Of a DNA stretch of 64,000 nt, positions 25,410-34,131 are shown in pieces; the first letter of the stretch is position 1, and each line of letters opens with the position of its first letter. Origin of the DNA: an uncultured Sulfitobacter sp. Lineage in GTDB: Bacteria; Pseudomonadota; Alphaproteobacteria; Rhodobacterales; Rhodobacteraceae. The notes beneath the pieces were generated by a model. The model had not been told where the DNA came from. It searched no databases and saw only the letters and a program-made list of their open reading frames with translations. The translations under genes and the position numbers were made by a program. Location: assembly GCA_938003685.1 (NCBI GenBank), contig CALKXT010000084.1, positions 1 through 64,000 of the forward strand, written 5' to 3'.

Positions 25410-26300
25410 TTAGAAGCCAATAGATTGAAGGTATTCGCGGTTCGCGCGTGCGTCTTCCAGCGGGGTGCCCGGCATGGAGGGATCACAGTCTTGTTCAACC
25501 GTACACCAGCCCTCAAATCCGGCGTCCAGCAGACGTTGCCTGACCGCCGGGAAATCAACATCACCCTGCCCCAGATTGCAGAAAATTCCCTGCCCGCAGG
25601 CTTTGTAAAAATCCGTGCGTTTCGCAACCACATCCGCTTTAACAACCGGGTCTATATCTTTGAAATGCATATAGGAAATTCGATCAATGTACCGATCCAT
25701 AAATGCCACCGGATCAAAGCCAGCATAGGAATGGTGGCCTGTATCAAAACATATCTTTAGGATGCTTTCATCCACCTCATTCAACAGCCGCTCCAACTCT
25801 GGCTCAAAGTCCATGAAGCCGGCGGCATGGGCGTGGATGCCAACAGTCAGCCCGTATTCTTCGCTGCCCATTTTCGCGATTGCCGCAATGCGGTCGCGGT
25901 AGGCGGTCCATTCGGCCTTGTCCATTTGCTCGGCCTCATCCGCGCGGCCCGCTGTTGGCGCGCGGCGCGGTGAAATGCTGTCGATCAGTACCAGATGCTG
26001 CGCGCCATGGGCGACCAAGGCTTTGCAGGTCCTGATACTTGCATCTTTCAACGCATCCCACTTGGCCGCATCATGAAACGGTTGGAAGACAACGCCGCCG
26101 ATGATCTCAAGATCACGTTCGGCCAAGGCAGGTGCCAGCACCGCAGGATCCTCTGGCATATAGCCGATAGGGCCAAGTTCGATGCCTTTGTATCCCGCAC
26201 CCGCACATTGGTCCAAAACGGATTGCCACGTGGGATATGCAGGATCACTGGGAAATTCGATGCCCCATGAACATGGCGCATTGCCAATACGAATACTCAT
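25410..26300 (-). CDS. iolE: IolE-like TIM-barrel inosose dehydratase/isomerase
   Basis: The 296-residue protein is an AP-endonuclease-2/xylose-isomerase-like TIM barrel. It begins IRIGNAPCSWGIEFP, and has the metal-binding elements GIHAHAAGFMDFEPELERLL, ICFDTGHHSYAG, YMHFKDIDP and WCTVEQDCD. Metal ligands would be the Glu/Asp/His residues in these segments. In an iol cluster the fitting reaction is dehydration of 2-keto-myo-inositol to the trihydroxycyclohexanedione used by IolD; inosose isomerases of the same fold are the main alternative. It lies 20 nt after the preceding dehydrogenase gene. Confidence 0.75.
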   Translation of the reverse strand: MSIRIGNAPCSWGIEFPSDPAYPTWQSVLDQCAGAGYKGIELGPIGYMPEDPAVLAPALAERDLEIIGGVVFQPFHDAAKWDALKDASIRTCKALVAHGAQHLVLIDSISPRRAPTAGRADEAEQMDKAEWTAYRDRIAAIAKMGSEEYGLTVGIHAHAAGFMDFEPELERLLNEVDESILKICFDTGHHSYAGFDPVAFMDRYIDRISYMHFKDIDPVVKADVVAKRTDFYKACGQGIFCNLGQGDVDFPAVRQRLLDAGFEGWCTVEQDCDPSMPGTPLEDARANREYLQSIGF

Positions 26301-26320
26301 TTCAGATACCTTTCAAAGGG

Positions 26321-27424
26321 TCAGAATACTGCGACTTCAGCCCAAGTTTTTGATGTAGAAGATGCAAGGGCGGCGGCGATGACTTGATTCACCTCCATCC
26401 CATCGCGGAACGTCGGCCAGATAGGTTTACCTGTCTCAATTGCCAACAAAAAATCGCGCGCTTCGATGATGATCTGGTCTTGATACCCAGTGCCGTGCCC
26501 CGGCCCCTGACAAAACGGTTCATAGTCAGGATGTGCAGGGCCCGTGAGGATTTTGGTAAAGCCGCGCGTCGCCTCATCCCCTTCCATACGGTAAAGCCAA
26601 AGGGCGTTCTGATCTTCTTGATCAAACTTTATTGCGCCTTTTGTGCCTGTAATTTCATAGACATAGCCCATTTTACGGCCCGTCGCGATGCGGCTGAAAA
26701 ACATCTGACCCATTGCGCCGTTTTCAAAACGGCACATCATTTGCCCCTGATCGTCATTGGTGACGGTGCCACCCGGACGTTCCTCGTGAACCGTTTCAAC
26801 CTCGGCAATCAGCCGCGTCACCGGGCCGATCAAGGCCAATGCACCATTGATCATATGTGGGGCCAGATCACCCATCGTGCCGTTCGCCATGCCCGTCGTG
26901 CGCCATGTCGCGGGGGCCTGCGGATCGGCATAAAAATCCTCAGTATGTTCACCGCGAAACCATGTGACATCACCAATTGCGCCCTCAGCAATCAATTGAC
27001 GTGCGTATTGGCTGGCGGGGGTACGGATATAGTTGAACCCAACCATATTTGTTGCACCGCTCACCTCTGCTGCGGCTACCATCGCGCGGCTGTCTGCCAG
27101 TGAGGCGCCCATAGGCTTTTCACAAAACACTGGTTTACCAATCGCAAATGCCGCCTCTGCAATGTCGCGGTGTGTTTCCTGTGGCGAGGCAATGACAATT
27201 GCCTCAACCTTTGGATCATTCACCAATACACGCCAATCATCGGTGCCGCGATCAAAGCCATATGCGGTGCGATAGCGTTCTGCGCTGACAGGTGTTGATG
27301 CACAAATCATTTCAAGATGGGGCCGTAATTCAGTGTTAAAGATCGCGCCCACACTTGCCATAGCGACCGCGTGCGCCTTGCCCATATAACCGCCGCCAAT
27401 GATGCCGATGCCAATCTTTGTCAT
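26321..27424 (-). CDS. Gfo/Idh/MocA-family oxidoreductase (first gene of the minus-strand iol unit)
   Basis: A 367-residue dehydrogenase with GIGIIGGGYMGKAHAVAMASVG, the ASPQETH segment and the catalytic Lys in CEKPMGASL; DLAPHMINGALALIGP supplies the distal catalytic pair. Its start lies 39 bp from the palindrome at 27464-27477, facing iolD across a shared promoter region. With the genes at 24264 and 32923 it is one of three family members in the cluster, so each probably handles a different inositol isomer or inosose. The specific substrate cannot be assigned. Confidence 0.83.
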   Translation of the reverse strand: MTKIGIGIIGGGYMGKAHAVAMASVGAIFNTELRPHLEMICASTPVSAERYRTAYGFDRGTDDWRVLVNDPKVEAIVIASPQETHRDIAEAAFAIGKPVFCEKPMGASLADSRAMVAAAEVSGATNMVGFNYIRTPASQYARQLIAEGAIGDVTWFRGEHTEDFYADPQAPATWRTTGMANGTMGDLAPHMINGALALIGPVTRLIAEVETVHEERPGGTVTNDDQGQMMCRFENGAMGQMFFSRIATGRKMGYVYEITGTKGAIKFDQEDQNALWLYRMEGDEATRGFTKILTGPAHPDYEPFCQGPGHGTGYQDQIIIEARDFLLAIETGKPIWPTFRDGMEVNQVIAAALASSTSKTWAEVAVF

Positions 27425-27462
27425 GTAATCTCAATCCCTTGGCTGTTTGGTGGCTATTAAAC

Positions 27463-27478
27463 TTGCAACCGGTTGCAT
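27463..27478. promoter_or_regulatory. LacI-family operator, copy 2 (iolD / dehydrogenase promoter)
   Basis: TGCAACCGGTTGCA at 27464-27477 is identical to the site at 23161-23174. It lies 39 bp before the minus-strand dehydrogenase gene and 76 bp before the iolD ATG, so one repressor bound here could shut both catabolic units. Confidence 0.85.
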
Positions 27479-27553
27479 TTCTTGTATCTTGGGATTCGAA
27501 ATCACGCAAGACGCAATCAGCGCAGCGTCTCAATATCCAAAAGGACAGGTGCG

Positions 27554-29425
27554 ATGAGCAATGCACATGACACAATCCGCCTGACAACCGCACAAGCCAT
27601 TATCAAATGGCTGGCAAACCAATTTATTGAGATCGACGGCACTGAAATACGTCTGTGCGGTGGTGGCTTTGGCATCTTTGGTCATGGCAATGTGACATGT
27701 TTGGGTGAGGCATTGAATACGGTACATGCCGAATTGCCATTGTACCGTGGCCAGAACGAACAAAGCATGGGGTTTGCCGCGGCGGGCTATGCCAAACAAT
27801 GGCTGCGCCAACGATTTATGTTTTGCACCGCCAGCGCGGGCCCCGGCACGTCAAACCTGTTGACCAGCGCGGCACTGGCCCATGCCAACCGTCTGCCGAT
27901 GCTATTGTTGTGCGGCGACACCTACGTAACCCGCCTGCCCGACCCGGTTTTGCAGCAGATGGAAAACTTTGGTGACCCAACTTTTGGGGTGAATGACGCA
28001 TTCAAACCAGTTGTGCGTTATTGGGACCGTATCAGCCATCCAGCGCAGATCATCCAATCCTTGCCCAATGCGATTGCCACCATGCTGGACCCTGCGGATT
28101 GCGGACCTGCGTTCATTGGCTTGCCGCAGGATGTGCAGGGCTGGGCTTATGACTACCCAGCCGCGTGGTTTGAGAAAAAGGTCCACCGTATTCGCCGGCA
28201 GGCACCCGATGCAACTGAGGTTGCGGATGCCGTTGCACTGCTGAAAAGCGCTAAAAAGCCGATGATCATCGCAGGTGGCGGTGTGCAATATTCGCGTGCT
28301 GTTGCTGAATTGACGGGGTTTGCCGAGGCGCACCAGATACCGGTAGTCGAAACCATTGCAGGGCGCGCCAATATGATGGCGACCCACCCTTTAAACATTG
28401 GTCCTATTGGCGTGACTGGATCAAATTCGGCCAATGCCATTGCTGAGCAAGCGGATGTCATCGTCGCCGTAGGAACACGGCTACAGGATTTCACAACCGG
28501 ATCATGGACAGCCTTTTCCAAGGACGCACAGATTATCACAGTAAATGCAGGCCGTCATGATGCGGGTAAACATATGTCGATGCCTGTGGTTGGCGATGCC
28601 AAGATGTCGTTGACGGCACTTGGGGCTGCAATGACAGGATATGTTGCACCGGATGCGTGGACATCTGAGGCGCAAGATCACCGCACCAAATGGGATGCCT
28701 ACGTTGCCGACAACGTCGCCCCCGGCAATCGCCCAAATTCCTATGCAATGGCCATCGGTGTGGTGAATGATCTGTGTGATCCGCGTGATCGTGTTGTCGC
28801 AGCGGCTGGTGGACTGCCTGCTGAGGTGACCGCAAACTGGCGAACACTCGAAACGGGTACGGTAGACGTGGAATTCGGCTTTTCCTGCATGGGCTATGAA
28901 ATTTCTGGCGCATGGGGCGCGCGCATTGCGCAGGTTGAGCGTGAACCGGAGCGCGACACCATCGTGTTTATCGGTGACGGTTCCTATATGATGTTGAATT
29001 CTGACATTTATTCATCGGTCCTTAGCCAGAAAAAGCTGATCATTCTGGTGCTCGACAATGGTGGTTTTGCCGTCATCAACAAGTTGCAGAACAACTCTGG
29101 CAACGATAGTTTTAACAATCTGATCGCTGATTGCCCAACGATCCCAGAACCCTTTGCGGTCGATTTTGAGGCCCACGCGCGGGCGCAAGGGGCGATAGCG
29201 GAAACTGTGTCAAACCCAGCGGAATTAGCCGAGGCATTTAAACGCGCCAAAGCAGCAGACAAAACATCTGTCATCTGCATGAAAGTCGACGCCTATGAAG
29301 GTTGGACAACTGAGGGTCATACGTGGTGGGAATGTGGCACGCCAGAGGTGTCTGAGAACGCTAAAGTACGCGATGCTCATAAAGATTGGGAATCTTCACG
29401 CCCCAAACAAAGAAAGGGTGTGTGA
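27554..29425 (+). CDS. iolD: 3D-(3,5/4)-trihydroxycyclohexane-1,2-dione hydrolase
   Basis: The 623-residue thiamine-diphosphate enzyme opens the cyclitol ring to give 5-deoxy-glucuronate. The N-terminal ThDP domain has the activating Glu in YRGQNEQSMGFAAAGYAKQ; the C-terminal domain has the GDGSYMMLNSDIYSSV...LDNGGFAVINK ThDP/Mg motif. ATG 27554 is chosen because AAAAGGAC is about eight bases upstream; the TTG-initiated extension from 27473 would start inside the operator. It heads the plus-strand unit iolD-PhyH-iolC-iolB-aldolase-dehydrogenase, and its stop shares one base with the next start. Confidence 0.92.
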   Translation: MSNAHDTIRLTTAQAIIKWLANQFIEIDGTEIRLCGGGFGIFGHGNVTCLGEALNTVHAELPLYRGQNEQSMGFAAAGYAKQWLRQRFMFCTASAGPGTSNLLTSAALAHANRLPMLLLCGDTYVTRLPDPVLQQMENFGDPTFGVNDAFKPVVRYWDRISHPAQIIQSLPNAIATMLDPADCGPAFIGLPQDVQGWAYDYPAAWFEKKVHRIRRQAPDATEVADAVALLKSAKKPMIIAGGGVQYSRAVAELTGFAEAHQIPVVETIAGRANMMATHPLNIGPIGVTGSNSANAIAEQADVIVAVGTRLQDFTTGSWTAFSKDAQIITVNAGRHDAGKHMSMPVVGDAKMSLTALGAAMTGYVAPDAWTSEAQDHRTKWDAYVADNVAPGNRPNSYAMAIGVVNDLCDPRDRVVAAAGGLPAEVTANWRTLETGTVDVEFGFSCMGYEISGAWGARIAQVEREPERDTIVFIGDGSYMMLNSDIYSSVLSQKKLIILVLDNGGFAVINKLQNNSGNDSFNNLIADCPTIPEPFAVDFEAHARAQGAIAETVSNPAELAEAFKRAKAADKTSVICMKVDAYEGWTTEGHTWWECGTPEVSENAKVRDAHKDWESSRPKQRKGV

Positions 29426-30264
29426 TGAAACGCTTTTCGGCTGACACGGCAAACCCGAAAGACGTGATCGAGGAATTGCTGCATGGCGGTGGTGCTGTTT
29501 GCATTTCTGGTCTGTTTACCTCTGAGGATATTTCTGAGGCGCGCGCCATTATCATGGCCCACTCTGAACAAGCCGCTGAGAAAGTCACCCATTTCCAAGG
29601 CGCGGCAGCAGATGAAGGCAAACTTAACCTGCAACGCCGAGTCTGGAACCTATTGGCCAAAGGCGACGTGTTTTCGCGCATGGCCGCGCACCCTGTATTG
29701 ATGGATATCCTGCGCAGCTTTCTGGGCACTGAATTCATCATGGGGTCGATTGCAGCCAACCGCATTCTGCCGGGTGGTCCGGGGCAAGAACCGCATGTCG
29801 ATTACCCCTATTGGGACTTTCACAAACCCGAAACCCATCCGATTGGGTTTAACGGATCGTTTCCGTTGAACGCGCAGGTTTCGATTTTGCTGGACCCCTT
29901 CACACCTGAAAGTGGCGCAACCGGGTACATGCCCGGATCGCAGCGTGAATTGCGCTATCCCACTGCTAAGGACAATTTCTTTGATCATTGCGAACAGATG
30001 ACGGGTGAACCCGGCGACGTGGCGCTGTTTTATGGGGTGACGTGGCACTGCGCGATGCCCAATAGATCAGATCACGATCGCAGTGCTGTGCTGATCCAAT
30101 ATCTGCCTAAATGGGTAAAGCCGATGGAAGATATGCCTGCTGCATTGCCACAGAATTTTCTAGATCAGGCAAGCCCGGACATCCGGCAATTACTAGGGTT
30201 GAATTACCCCTACCCCGAAGTGTTAGACGCAGCCAAAGCGGGCAATATGGAAGGGCGCACGTGA
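29425..30264 (+). CDS. Phytanoyl-CoA dioxygenase (PhyH)-like Fe(II)/2-oxoglutarate oxygenase
   Basis: The 279-residue protein has the double-stranded beta-helix pattern of PhyH enzymes: the iron motif His124-x-Asp126 (EPHVDYPYWD), a long spacer with PESGATGYMPGSQ, the distal iron ligand His208 (VTWHCAMP) and the 2-oxoglutarate-binding Arg219 (DHDRSAVLIQY). It starts with one base of overlap after iolD and overlaps iolC, so it is fully embedded in the iol operon. PhyH is not a standard inositol-pathway enzyme. It might hydroxylate or demethylate a substituted inositol so that it can enter the pathway, but this is speculation. Confidence 0.82.
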   Translation: MKRFSADTANPKDVIEELLHGGGAVCISGLFTSEDISEARAIIMAHSEQAAEKVTHFQGAAADEGKLNLQRRVWNLLAKGDVFSRMAAHPVLMDILRSFLGTEFIMGSIAANRILPGGPGQEPHVDYPYWDFHKPETHPIGFNGSFPLNAQVSILLDPFTPESGATGYMPGSQRELRYPTAKDNFFDHCEQMTGEPGDVALFYGVTWHCAMPNRSDHDRSAVLIQYLPKWVKPMEDMPAALPQNFLDQASPDIRQLLGLNYPYPEVLDAAKAGNMEGRT

Positions 30265-31238
30265 TCCTTAACGGTATTAAGAAACGCAACTTTTTGGTGA
30301 TTGGCCGGGTTGGAATGGACCTGTCGCCAGACCCTGCGGGCACACGCACCAAGGACGCGGAAACCATGATGGTCGCCATGGGGGGCAGCAGCGCCAACAT
30401 CGCGGCGGGCTTGGTTAAGTTGGGATCGAAGGCGGCTTTGGTCACCTGCGTGTCAGATGACGCTGTGGGTTGGTATTGCCTAAACCAACTGGATCATTAC
30501 GGCGTGGATGCGACCCATGTGAAAAAAATCACGGGCGAATACCGGACCTCACTTGCCGTCTACGAGACCCGGATCGAAGAACATCAATCGGTGATCTATC
30601 GCAACAACGCGGCGGACTTTCAGATGAGTATGCAAGACGTTGAAGCAGTTGATTATTCCGCCTTTGGTGCGTTGATCACGGCAGGTACTGTTTTTGCCGC
30701 TGAACCATCACGCTCTGCGGCATTTCGTGCCTTTGAATTGGCGCGCGCCGCTGGATTGCCGATTATCTTTGACGTGGATTACCGCCCCTACAGCTGGCCC
30801 TCATCCGAAGTGGCCCAAGACGTATTGTCGCGCGCAGGCGAGTTGTCAGACGTGATTGTTGGCAATGACGAAGAATTTGGGTTTATGGCGGGCGACATCA
30901 CCAAGGGATTGGACAAGGCACGCAGTCTTGCAAATTCAAGCGCCGGAATTGTTGTCTATAAACTAGGGCCGGAAGGTTCTGTCACTTTTACAGATGGTGC
31001 TGAAATTCGCACAGGTATCTATCCTGTTGAACCGGTGAAACCCACAGGTGCTGGTGACAGTTTCATGGCGGGGTTCATGGCCGCATTGGCCGATGATGTA
31101 CCGATGCAAGATGCTATCTTGCGCGGCTCTGCCTGCGCCTCCATCGTTGTTGCGAAACCTGGCTGTTCTGTCGCAATGCCTAACACCGCCGAGCTTGAGG
31201 CATTTCTTGCTTCGCATCCCGGCCCCACGACATCCTGA
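30261..31238 (+). CDS. iolC: 5-dehydro-2-deoxygluconokinase
   Basis: The 325-residue PfkB-family kinase phosphorylates 2-deoxy-5-keto-gluconate at C6. It has the sugar-binding glycine motif MGGSSANIAAGLVKLG near the start and the ATP-site catalytic motif PTGAGDSFMAGF. The frame has upstream ORF continuing to 30111, but GTG 30261 with GGAAGGG nearby gives the family length (about 325) and a four-base overlap with the PhyH stop (GTGA). iolB follows after 13 nt. Confidence 0.9.
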   Translation: MILNGIKKRNFLVIGRVGMDLSPDPAGTRTKDAETMMVAMGGSSANIAAGLVKLGSKAALVTCVSDDAVGWYCLNQLDHYGVDATHVKKITGEYRTSLAVYETRIEEHQSVIYRNNAADFQMSMQDVEAVDYSAFGALITAGTVFAAEPSRSAAFRAFELARAAGLPIIFDVDYRPYSWPSSEVAQDVLSRAGELSDVIVGNDEEFGFMAGDITKGLDKARSLANSSAGIVVYKLGPEGSVTFTDGAEIRTGIYPVEPVKPTGAGDSFMAGFMAALADDVPMQDAILRGSACASIVVAKPGCSVAMPNTAELEAFLASHPGPTTS

Positions 31239-31251
31239 AAGGACCACACCC

Positions 31252-32094
31252 ATGCATATCGCCCCTCATGACAACCAAAACAAACCTATCGTTGATGTCG
31301 AAGACAGCTTGGTGCCGCTGAACTATTTCAACATTGTGAAGTTGGAAAAAGGCGATGCGTTTGAATATCAGGTGCCGGGTTATGAGACCTGCATTGTGCC
31401 TGCCACGGGGACGGTTGATGTTGAGGTTGAGGGCGTGAAATTTACCGCCCTCGGCAATCGCACCGAAGATGTGTGGGACGGCGAACCAGAGGGCGTTTAT
31501 GTACCTGTGGGTGCCAAGGTTACAATGGTATGTACCTCGGATGAAACCGAAACCTTTGTTGCGGGCGCGCGCTATGACAAGGTGCTGGATCCATTTGATG
31601 TGCGTGCGCCTGACATCGACTTTGTACAATATGGATCTGATGACACAAAAACACACCGTAAAATCAAACACATACTCGGTGCGGGTTATCATGATAAAGT
31701 GGGCCGTCTATTGGTGAGCGAATTGTTCACTGTGGGCCAAGGCGGCTGGTCAGGCTTTCCCAGTCACAAGCATGACACGGACCGCCTGCCTGATGAAACC
31801 CGCCATGATGAAACCTATAATTTCCGGTTCAAACCGAATTACGGGTCCGGCGTGCAGATGTTGCAGCGCGAAGACAACAAACCCGGTGACGCCTATCACA
31901 TCATGGATGGGTCAACGATTTGTCTGGATAAAGGCTATCATCCCTGTGCCGTTTTACCCGGCTATGAGATGTATTATTTCACCATTCTGGGTGGATTGAG
32001 CCAGCGCTCACTGGTGCAATATTTCCAACCAACCCATTCGGCACAGCTTGAGACCATCCCCGGCATTAAAGACATGATTGCGAAGTTCAAGTGA
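31252..32094 (+). CDS. iolB: 5-deoxy-glucuronate isomerase
   Basis: The 280-residue bicupin isomerises 5-deoxy-glucuronate to 2-deoxy-5-keto-gluconate. Metal-binding features are SGFPSHKHDTDRLPDE and the ETYNFRFKP strand, plus HPCAVLPGYEMYYF in the second cupin. ATG 31252 follows GAAAGGACC at good spacing; the frame is open upstream into iolC but without a start signal. Its stop overlaps the aldolase start by four bases. Confidence 0.93.
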   Translation: MHIAPHDNQNKPIVDVEDSLVPLNYFNIVKLEKGDAFEYQVPGYETCIVPATGTVDVEVEGVKFTALGNRTEDVWDGEPEGVYVPVGAKVTMVCTSDETETFVAGARYDKVLDPFDVRAPDIDFVQYGSDDTKTHRKIKHILGAGYHDKVGRLLVSELFTVGQGGWSGFPSHKHDTDRLPDETRHDETYNFRFKPNYGSGVQMLQREDNKPGDAYHIMDGSTICLDKGYHPCAVLPGYEMYYFTILGGLSQRSLVQYFQPTHSAQLETIPGIKDMIAKFK

Positions 32095-32921
32095 CACTGG
32101 CCACGCTTGCAGAGGTCCTGCAACCCGCATTGGCGGGCCGTTATGCCGTTGCCGGATTGGTCACCTTGGGCTGGGAAGACATGCGCGCCTATGTGGCCGC
32201 TGCTGAGGCGGAAAACGTCGCGGTTATCTTGCAGGCTGGACCGGGGTGTCGCGAACACACGCCGCTGCCGATATTGGGCAAGATGTTCCGGCATTTGGCG
32301 GAAAGGTCTAGCGTGCCTGTCGTCGCGCATCTGGATCATGGATACACCTTTGATGAATGCAAAGAAGCGTTGGACTCCGGCTTTACCTCATTGATGTTTG
32401 ACGGATCGCGCAAGCCCTTAAGCCAGAACATCGACGAAACTGCAGCAATTGCCGAAATGGCCCATGCGGCGGGTATTTCCTGCGAGGGTGAGATTGGCTT
32501 TGTCGGCTATGATGGCGGTGAAAACTCTGCTGGCACTGACCCGGACGAGGCTGCACAGTTTGCCCGTGACACTGGCGTTGATGCGATGGCGATCTCTGTG
32601 GGTAACGTGCATCTGCAACAGGACAAGGTTGGCGGGCTCGACGAACCCCGTATCCGTGCGATTGAAGCGTTGACAGCTGTGCCCCTTGTGATCCATGGCG
32701 GGTCTGGTGTTCCGATGGCGCAACGCACCGCACTGGCGCGTACCTCGAACGTGTGCAAATTCAACATCGGCACCGAACTGCGCATGGCCTTTGGCGCTGC
32801 AATGCGCGCCGCTGTGAACAGCGACCCTGATCGTTTTGACCGGGTATCAATCTTAAAAGAAACGCATGACCCGGTGGTTGCCGCCACGCGGAACGTGCTG
32901 GCTGCATTTAAGGGGGCCTAA
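32091..32921 (+). CDS. iolJ: Class II aldolase, IolJ type
   Basis: The 276-residue zinc-dependent class II aldolase would cleave 6-phospho-5-dehydro-2-deoxygluconate to dihydroxyacetone phosphate and malonate semialdehyde. Zinc and catalytic elements are VVAHLDHGYTFDECKEAL, SLMFDGSRKP, the GEIGFVG segment, LVIHGGSGVP and KFNIGTELR. It starts with GTG overlapping the iolB stop and ends one base before the next gene. IolJ is inferred from context; fructose-bisphosphate and tagatose-bisphosphate aldolases share the fold. Confidence 0.83.
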   Translation: MTLATLAEVLQPALAGRYAVAGLVTLGWEDMRAYVAAAEAENVAVILQAGPGCREHTPLPILGKMFRHLAERSSVPVVAHLDHGYTFDECKEALDSGFTSLMFDGSRKPLSQNIDETAAIAEMAHAAGISCEGEIGFVGYDGGENSAGTDPDEAAQFARDTGVDAMAISVGNVHLQQDKVGGLDEPRIRAIEALTAVPLVIHGGSGVPMAQRTALARTSNVCKFNIGTELRMAFGAAMRAAVNSDPDRFDRVSILKETHDPVVAATRNVLAAFKGA

Positions 32922-32922
32922 A

Positions 32923-33909
32923 ATGCTGAACATTGGACTGCTGGGATGTGGCCGTATCGGTCAGGTACATGCGTTGTCGATTGCGCGGATGGACGACGTG
33001 AGGATCACGGCGCTGGCTGATGCCTTTCCAGAGGCCGCCACTGGTATCGCCGCCAAGACGGGTGCAAAAATCATGTCTGCCGATGAGGTGATCGCCAGCC
33101 CCGATGTGGACGCGGTGATCATCGCGACCCCAACAGATACGCATTATGATCTGATCCATGCTGCTGCCCGCGCGGGCAAAGCGATTTTCTGCGAAAAACC
33201 GGTGGATCTGTCTGCCGACCGCATCCGTGACTGTATCAAGATTGTGACTGAAACCGGTGTACCGTTCATGACCGCGTTTAATCGACGCTTTGATCCAAAC
33301 TTTGCAACGCTTCAGGCCCGTATTCGCGCCGGAGAAATCGGTTCTGTCGAATTGGTCACCATCTTGTCGCGTGACCCTTCGCCACCCCCGATCAGTTACA
33401 TCGAACGCTCTGGTGGTATCTTTCGCGACATGATGATCCATGATTTTGATATGGCACGGTTTCTGTTGGGTGAAGATGCAGTAACAGTCTTTGCCGTGGG
33501 GGCCGCGCTGGTTGACCCCGCCATTGGTACGGCTGGTGATGTCGATACGGCGGCTGTTACGCTGACCACTGCAAGCGGTGCAATCTGCCAAATCACCAAT
33601 TCGCGCCGTGCCACATACGGCTATGATCAACGTGTCGAAGTGCACGGCGCGGGCGGTATGCTGCGGGCGGGGAACGTATTGGAAAACACAGTTGAAAGTG
33701 CAACAGGTGCAGGTTTTGCAACGGCCCCAACCCAGCATTTCTTTTTAGAACGCTATGAAGCAGCCTATCGCATTGAGCTAACACAATTTATGGAAGCTGC
33801 TTCTAAAGGTGCGGCGATCTCTCCAAATATACATGATGGATTGGCCGCACAGCTTATGGCGGATGCTGCTGCGCAATCATTGGAAACAGGGCTACCCGTT
33901 TCACTTTAA
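32923..33909 (+). CDS. iolG: Inositol 2-dehydrogenase-like Gfo/Idh/MocA oxidoreductase
   Basis: The 328-residue protein is the most IolG-like of the three family members: NIGLLGCGRIGQVHALSIARM, VIIATPTDTHYDLI, catalytic Lys in CEKPVDLS, and GGIFRDMMIHDFDMARFLLGE with the Asp-His pair. It would oxidise myo-inositol to 2-keto-myo-inositol with NAD. AGGGGG precedes ATG 32923, one base after the aldolase stop. The longer frame from 32866 would overlap the aldolase gene without a ribosome site. The 222 bp that follow, before the convergent PLP-enzyme gene, hold no clear gene or terminator. Confidence 0.84.
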   Translation: MLNIGLLGCGRIGQVHALSIARMDDVRITALADAFPEAATGIAAKTGAKIMSADEVIASPDVDAVIIATPTDTHYDLIHAAARAGKAIFCEKPVDLSADRIRDCIKIVTETGVPFMTAFNRRFDPNFATLQARIRAGEIGSVELVTILSRDPSPPPISYIERSGGIFRDMMIHDFDMARFLLGEDAVTVFAVGAALVDPAIGTAGDVDTAAVTLTTASGAICQITNSRRATYGYDQRVEVHGAGGMLRAGNVLENTVESATGAGFATAPTQHFFLERYEAAYRIELTQFMEAASKGAAISPNIHDGLAAQLMADAAAQSLETGLPVSL

Positions 33910-34131
33910 ATGCATCATATCAAAGCCCTTTTATGGAATGGATATCGTGAAGTCATAGGGAGGCGAATTCCACAATTGGTGATCAGCGCGACTGCTGTGC
34001 CAAAGTTGAGCCTTTCCAGTTTTGTGCAATATACTCGCCCAAATTTAGGTCTGGAGAAAATACTTCCACCAATCGAACCAGCACCCGGTGCTTGAAAGAA
34101 ACATCTGCAGTTATTGTAAATGCTGATATTT

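Noticed and set aside
26384-27103. 239-residue open frame on plus, opposite the dehydrogenase at 26321
   Set aside because: It lies wholly antisense to a gene with clear family motifs; its protein is Cys/His-rich without a recognisable fold, typical of a shadow frame.
32908-33738. 276-residue minus-strand open frame opposite iolG
   Set aside because: Antisense to a motif-supported dehydrogenase; its sequence is His/Arg-rich noise.
33910-34095. Possible 61-residue gene directly after iolG
   Set aside because: No ribosome site of its own beyond the iolG end, no recognisable domain, and the region is convergent with the next gene. It could be a chance open frame.
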